Origin: Pseudoalteromonas ulvae UL12
Lineage (GTDB): Bacteria > Pseudomonadota > Gammaproteobacteria > Enterobacterales > Alteromonadaceae
Reading direction: 5' to 3'
Assembly: GCF_014925405.1 (NCBI RefSeq)
Contig: NZ_AQHJ01000024.1
Coordinates: 1 to 64,000, forward strand
Length of the DNA: 64,000 nt
Position 1 is the stretch's first letter; the number at the start of each line of letters is the position of its first letter. The notes beneath the pieces are model-generated. The model was not told where the DNA came from and searched no databases. It saw only the letters and a program-made list of their open reading frames with translations. Of the stretch, positions 60,556 through 64,000 are shown one piece after another. Made by a program: the position numbers and the translations under genes.

Positions 60556-62531
60556 TGCGCCTTATTATTATGTTGTGTCGAAAAAATAGGCGTGCGCGCT
60601 AACATTAAGACCACACTTTGTAATGGGTCTAACGTCATTTCGAGCGAAGCATGCCCTTGTTCAATGTTAAGTTGGTACTGGGTCGATGGTGCTGACCCCA
60701 ATTGATCACGCAGTGTATATTGCCCATCGGGTAGCTGCCAAATGGTTGCTAAATAATTGTGTTCATTCATTGAAATTGTCGCGCGCTGCGATGCAGAAAA
60801 GTTACTGACAACCAAAGCGATAGTCTCTTCACTAAAACGCGTAAATGCCACTAGGGTCTCTAAGCTTGTGTTGGTTGGCGTATTGAGCATCTCATTAATT
60901 GGCAAATACACGCCTGATGCAAACACATCCTGAGTAGATAAAGGCAACAAGGTGCGATAAAACTGCAGCAACTGACGCTCACTTTCTGTGGATTGGCCGC
61001 CATCAAACGCACCATTATTCATAAATCGTTGATGGGCAGGCACTGCGATATAATCAAAAATGCTCGTACGGCTAGGCTGACCAAAGCCTGCGGTTTCAGC
61101 CCCAGCCTCACCCACTTCTTGACCAAAATAAACCATAGTCGGCGCTTGGCCAATAAGAGCCGAAACCACCATTGCAGGCTTGCCGCTTTGGGCGTTGCCA
61201 GCAAATTCAGGGCTCGCAATTCGCTGTTCATCATGATTTTCTAAAAAATGCAGCATATGAGATTCGATATCAGCGACATCTTCAAACACATCAAATAACG
61301 CCTGACTTGTCTGCTTGCCCTGCATCAATCCTTTTAAGGTGTCGTAAAATCCGACTTTGTCGTATAAATAATCCATTTTGCCCAATTGAATATAGGGACG
61401 ATATAACTTTGGGTTGTAAACTTCGGCCAAAATAAATGCATCAGGGTTTTTCATCTTGATGGCTGAATTTAAAAAGCTCCAAAACTCAACGGGTACCATT
61501 TCGGCCATGTCATAGCGAAAGCCATCGACGCCTTTATCGAGCCAGTAATAAGCGATATCGCGAAATTTATACCATGAATCAGGTAAATCCTGCTGCTTGG
61601 CCCAAAACTCAGCATGCATACGCACATCTTGCTCTGCCAGCTCTGCAGGCAAACGGGGAAAATCATAGCTGCCATCTGGGCGCACACCATAATTCACTTT
61701 GACTGTTTCATACCAATCATGAAAATGTGGCTGAGCTAACCGCGAGCCATTACCTGTCCATTTGGCAGGAAACTCTGCAAATTGACCATCGGCTAATGGA
61801 TGAGGTTCCCCGCCAAGAGGTTGATACCCATCCAACGACTTTGGTACCTTAAACTGCTCACCCACCACATAATAAAAATTATTATGTTTTGCGTACTCAA
61901 CGGAAGTGTCGTCGTGCTCGCCAAAATCACTGATCCCATCAGGTTTTGAGACCGATTGATAATTGCGCGCAACATGATTGGGCACAATATCAATCACCAC
62001 TTTCATGCCATGTTGATGGGTGCGCGCAATCAGTGTTTCAAATTCCGCTAAGCGATTAGCCGGATTGATGGCTAAATCAGGGTTAACGTTATAATAATCT
62101 TTAATCGCATAAGGTGAACCTGCCCGGCCTTTTACCACATCAGGATCATCTAAGCTGATCCCAAACTCAGTATAATCAGCAATGACATCATGGTGCAGCA
62201 CACCGGTGTACCAAACATGCGTCACACCTAGTTGTTTGATTGCACCCAGCGCTCGCGCATCAATATCATCAAATTTACCAACGCCATTTTGCGTCTGTGT
62301 GCCCCAAGCAAGGTTCGTGGTATTTTTATTACCATACAGACGTGTGAACATTTGGTACACAACTGGCTTGCTCTGTTTTGAAGGCACAGTGTCAATAACC
62401 TCTGGGCTTTTTGCAGGTGCATTGTCATCAATCATGTTACAGCTTTGCAGCATGCCCGCTGCACATAGCCAACCAAACCACTTAAGTGGCGCCATCGGCT
62501 TTGACTGACTGATGTTAGAAAAAGTGATCAT
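60552..62531 (-). CDS. GH13 alpha-amylase lipoprotein
   Basis: About 659 residues from the ATG at 62529-62531; an ATG eight codons earlier (62555) is also open and another (MAPLKWFGW) lies further in. The lipobox is GMLQSCN. The GH13 barrel is complete: region I VVIDIVPNHVARNY, region II DGFRYDMAEMVP with the nucleophile Asp, region III FILAEVYNP with the acid Glu, region IV FLENHDEQR. A C-terminal beta domain follows (about 570-660). It would hydrolyse starch or maltodextrin at the cell surface or in the periplasm. First gene of the operon with the MFS transporter and glucoamylase. Confidence 0.93.
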   Translation of the reverse strand: MITFSNISQSKPMAPLKWFGWLCAAGMLQSCNMIDDNAPAKSPEVIDTVPSKQSKPVVYQMFTRLYGNKNTTNLAWGTQTQNGVGKFDDIDARALGAIKQLGVTHVWYTGVLHHDVIADYTEFGISLDDPDVVKGRAGSPYAIKDYYNVNPDLAINPANRLAEFETLIARTHQHGMKVVIDIVPNHVARNYQSVSKPDGISDFGEHDDTSVEYAKHNNFYYVVGEQFKVPKSLDGYQPLGGEPHPLADGQFAEFPAKWTGNGSRLAQPHFHDWYETVKVNYGVRPDGSYDFPRLPAELAEQDVRMHAEFWAKQQDLPDSWYKFRDIAYYWLDKGVDGFRYDMAEMVPVEFWSFLNSAIKMKNPDAFILAEVYNPKLYRPYIQLGKMDYLYDKVGFYDTLKGLMQGKQTSQALFDVFEDVADIESHMLHFLENHDEQRIASPEFAGNAQSGKPAMVVSALIGQAPTMVYFGQEVGEAGAETAGFGQPSRTSIFDYIAVPAHQRFMNNGAFDGGQSTESERQLLQFYRTLLPLSTQDVFASGVYLPINEMLNTPTNTSLETLVAFTRFSEETIALVVSNFSASQRATISMNEHNYLATIWQLPDGQYTLRDQLGSAPSTQYQLNIEQGHASLEMTLDPLQSVVLMLARTPIFSTQHNNKAQ

Positions 62532-62594
62532 ATTTTTTATTCTTCGCTTACACATGAAAAAAATACTAAAGCGTACGCCCGCAAAGAGATACCA

Positions 62595-62610
62595 TTTGCA
62601 TACGTATTCA
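62595..62610. promoter_or_regulatory. Candidate MalR-like operator before the amylase operon
   Basis: TTTGCATACGTATTCA is a near palindrome around ATACGTAT (62600-62607), the centre-CG form of a LacI-family operator. It lies 64 bases upstream of the amylase start, between the two amylase genes. Confidence 0.45.
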
Positions 62611-62616
62611 CCCTAT

Positions 62617-64000
62617 TCATTGACTCAGTTCATACAAGGTTAAGCTTTGCGCTGGGACTTGAAGCTTATCGCCCAATCGCTGCTTACTGCTCGATTTTAG
62701 CGGCATGTTATACCCATTAAAGCCTTTTAAACGCTCTGAAAAACGCTCAAGTGACACTGCTCTGTCTTCACTGTTTTTATTTAATACCACCATTACCGCA
62801 TCTGATTCAGAGTACCTAAAATACACATACACCCCTTGCTCGGGGCTAAAATGCATTAATTGCCCTGTGGCAAATAAAGGTTGTTGCTTGCGATAATTAA
62901 GCAATTTTTTTAACCAATCTTGCATGGCTTGTTGATCTGGCTGTAATCCTTGACCTGTAAAGCCATTTGCTAATTGATAATCAAAACCGCCCGGAAAATC
63001 GACACGGATCACCCCATGCGCATCCGAGCCGTTATTATGCGCGAGCACTTCTGTGGCGTAATACAGTTGCGGGATCCCACGAGTGGTCAAAAGCAATCCT
63101 AACGCCATTTTGGTTTTGGCAATATCATTGCCCAATTCAGTCAATACACGGCTCATATCATGGTTGTCTGCAAACACCAAAACCTTGTTCGGATCAGCGT
63201 ATAAAAAGTCGTTGGCGAGCGATTGATAGATTTTTATCAGCCCCGTGTTCCAGCTTTCTGATTCGTTTAAGCCTGAAACAACCGCTTGTTGCAACGAAAA
63301 ATCCATCACGCTGGGTAATCCAGAGACATAGCCATCATGATTGATTTTTCCGGCTTGCCAATAAGCTGCCGTTGCGGTGTTGGTTGTCCATTCTTCACCG
63401 ACAATATTAAACGCTGGGTACTCGTCCATAATGCGCTCAGTCCATTTGGCTAAAAACTGTTTGTCTGAGTACGAATAGGTATCGACACGAATGCCCGATA
63501 AATCAGCAAATTCAATCCACCAAAGGGCATTTTGTATCAAGTAAGTGGCTAAAATAGGCTGACGCTGATTTAAATCTGGCATGGTCGGCACAAACCAACC
63601 ATCGCTAAATTGCTTTTTATCCGCCTTGCTGGCATAGGGATCTTGGATAGTCTGACGGGCATGGCTGGTGCCGCTGAATGTGCCGCCAAAATTAATCCAA
63701 TCTTTGGTCGGTGAATTTTTTAACCACCAATGCTCAGATCCGCTGTGATTAAGCACCATGTCCATTATCAACCCCACGCCCTTTTGTTTGGCCTGTTGCG
63801 ATAATTGCCGATACAACTGATTATCGCCCATCCGCGCATCAATCTGGTAAAAATCCGTAATGGCATAACCATGGTAGGAGTAATTAGGCTGATTATTTTC
63901 AAGCGCAGGAGTAAGCCAAAGCTGCGTAACGCCCAAGTCAGCTAAATAATCGAGCTGGTCAATAATGCCTTGCAGATCCCCCCCGTGACGACCATCAGGA
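62617..64000 (-). CDS. GH13 alpha-glucanotransferase/hydrolase, cut by the window end
   Basis: At least 460 residues; the frame runs without stop past the right end of the window (PDGRHGGDLQGIIDQLDYLADLGVTQLWLTP), so the N-terminal part is missing. GH13 regions seen are MDMVLNHSG, GIRVDTYSY with the nucleophile Asp, IVGEEW with the acid Glu, and FADNHDMSR. The segment DWINFGGTFSGTSHARQTIQDPYAS and the overall order are close to cyclomaltodextrinase / neopullulanase-type enzymes, which cut cyclodextrin, pullulan or maltodextrin. Whether it has a signal peptide cannot be seen. The stop is 62 bases before the next amylase start and it is probably in the same regulon. Confidence 0.9.
   Translation of the reverse strand, partial: PDGRHGGDLQGIIDQLDYLADLGVTQLWLTPALENNQPNYSYHGYAITDFYQIDARMGDNQLYRQLSQQAKQKGVGLIMDMVLNHSGSEHWWLKNSPTKDWINFGGTFSGTSHARQTIQDPYASKADKKQFSDGWFVPTMPDLNQRQPILATYLIQNALWWIEFADLSGIRVDTYSYSDKQFLAKWTERIMDEYPAFNIVGEEWTTNTATAAYWQAGKINHDGYVSGLPSVMDFSLQQAVVSGLNESESWNTGLIKIYQSLANDFLYADPNKVLVFADNHDMSRVLTELGNDIAKTKMALGLLLTTRGIPQLYYATEVLAHNNGSDAHGVIRVDFPGGFDYQLANGFTGQGLQPDQQAMQDWLKKLLNYRKQQPLFATGQLMHFSPEQGVYVYFRYSESDAVMVVLNKNSEDRAVSLERFSERLKGFNGYNMPLKSSSKQRLGDKLQVPAQSLTLYELSQ

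Overview
The window looks like chromosomal DNA of a marine gammaproteobacterium of the order Alteromonadales, most like Pseudoalteromonas. This rests on gene order (rne / rluC / maf / yceD-rpmF-plsX-fabD-fabG-acpP-fabF-pabC-mltG-tmk-holB-pilZ-tatD; yejK / yejL-yejM), on protein sequences, on moderate GC content and on a starch-using locus. The genus is an inference. I see no rRNA, tRNA or CRISPR array.

Region 1 (1-5970) is the end of a chromosomal integron. Read leftwards, it has an attI-like site near 4300 and three cassettes with attC sites: a small membrane protein (3842-4297), an unknown acidic protein (1977-2516), and a large protein with a PD-(D/E)XK nuclease-like core (117-1844). The integrase gene (4524-5757) points the other way, as in typical integrons, and has a near-perfect LexA box in its promoter. 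It is split by a 266-bp MITE-like element with long terminal inverted repeats. The attC of the first cassette is itself split by an IS110-family element (about 2622-3827). The upstream non-coding region of this element folds like a bridge (seeker) RNA, and its loop carries two segments that match the two sides of the attC it entered. This is the most interesting object in the window.

Region 2 (6000-21750) is accessory and housekeeping: the ABC-F protein YbiT, an isochorismatase-like hydrolase with an XRE-DUF4177 regulator, KatG, a GNAT enzyme, an esterase-like protein without its catalytic residues, a two-photolyase operon (CRY-DASH plus iron-sulfur photolyase), a LysR / FMN-reductase pair, an SpmA-SpmB-like membrane protein and RsmF.

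Region 3 (21800-39475) is a long conserved block on the minus strand: PhoD-like phosphatase, tatD, pilZ, holB, tmk, mltG, pabC, fabF, acpP, fabG, fabD, plsX, rpmF and yceD, then maf (plus), a HAD phosphatase and rluC (minus) and divergent rne (plus). fabH, often found between plsX and fabD, is absent here.

Region 4 (39500-47550) holds yejK, yejL and a short yejM, two exported proteins (one with an MltA-like 3D domain), a LOG-family enzyme, aceK and a LysR regulator.

Region 5 (47600-64000) is a carbohydrate locus on the minus strand. It has gap-eda-edd (Entner-Doudoroff), glk with a LacI regulator, a second LacI regulator facing away, a membrane protein of unknown function, a GH15 glucoamylase, an MFS sugar transporter, a GH13 alpha-amylase lipoprotein and a second GH13 enzyme cut by the window end. 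Three copies of the palindrome TGACACCGGTGTCA (two before edd, one between glk and the divergent LacI gene) tie glucose phosphorylation and the Entner-Doudoroff enzymes into one probable regulon. Together these genes would turn starch or maltodextrin into glucose, phosphorylate it and feed it to pyruvate and glyceraldehyde-3-phosphate.
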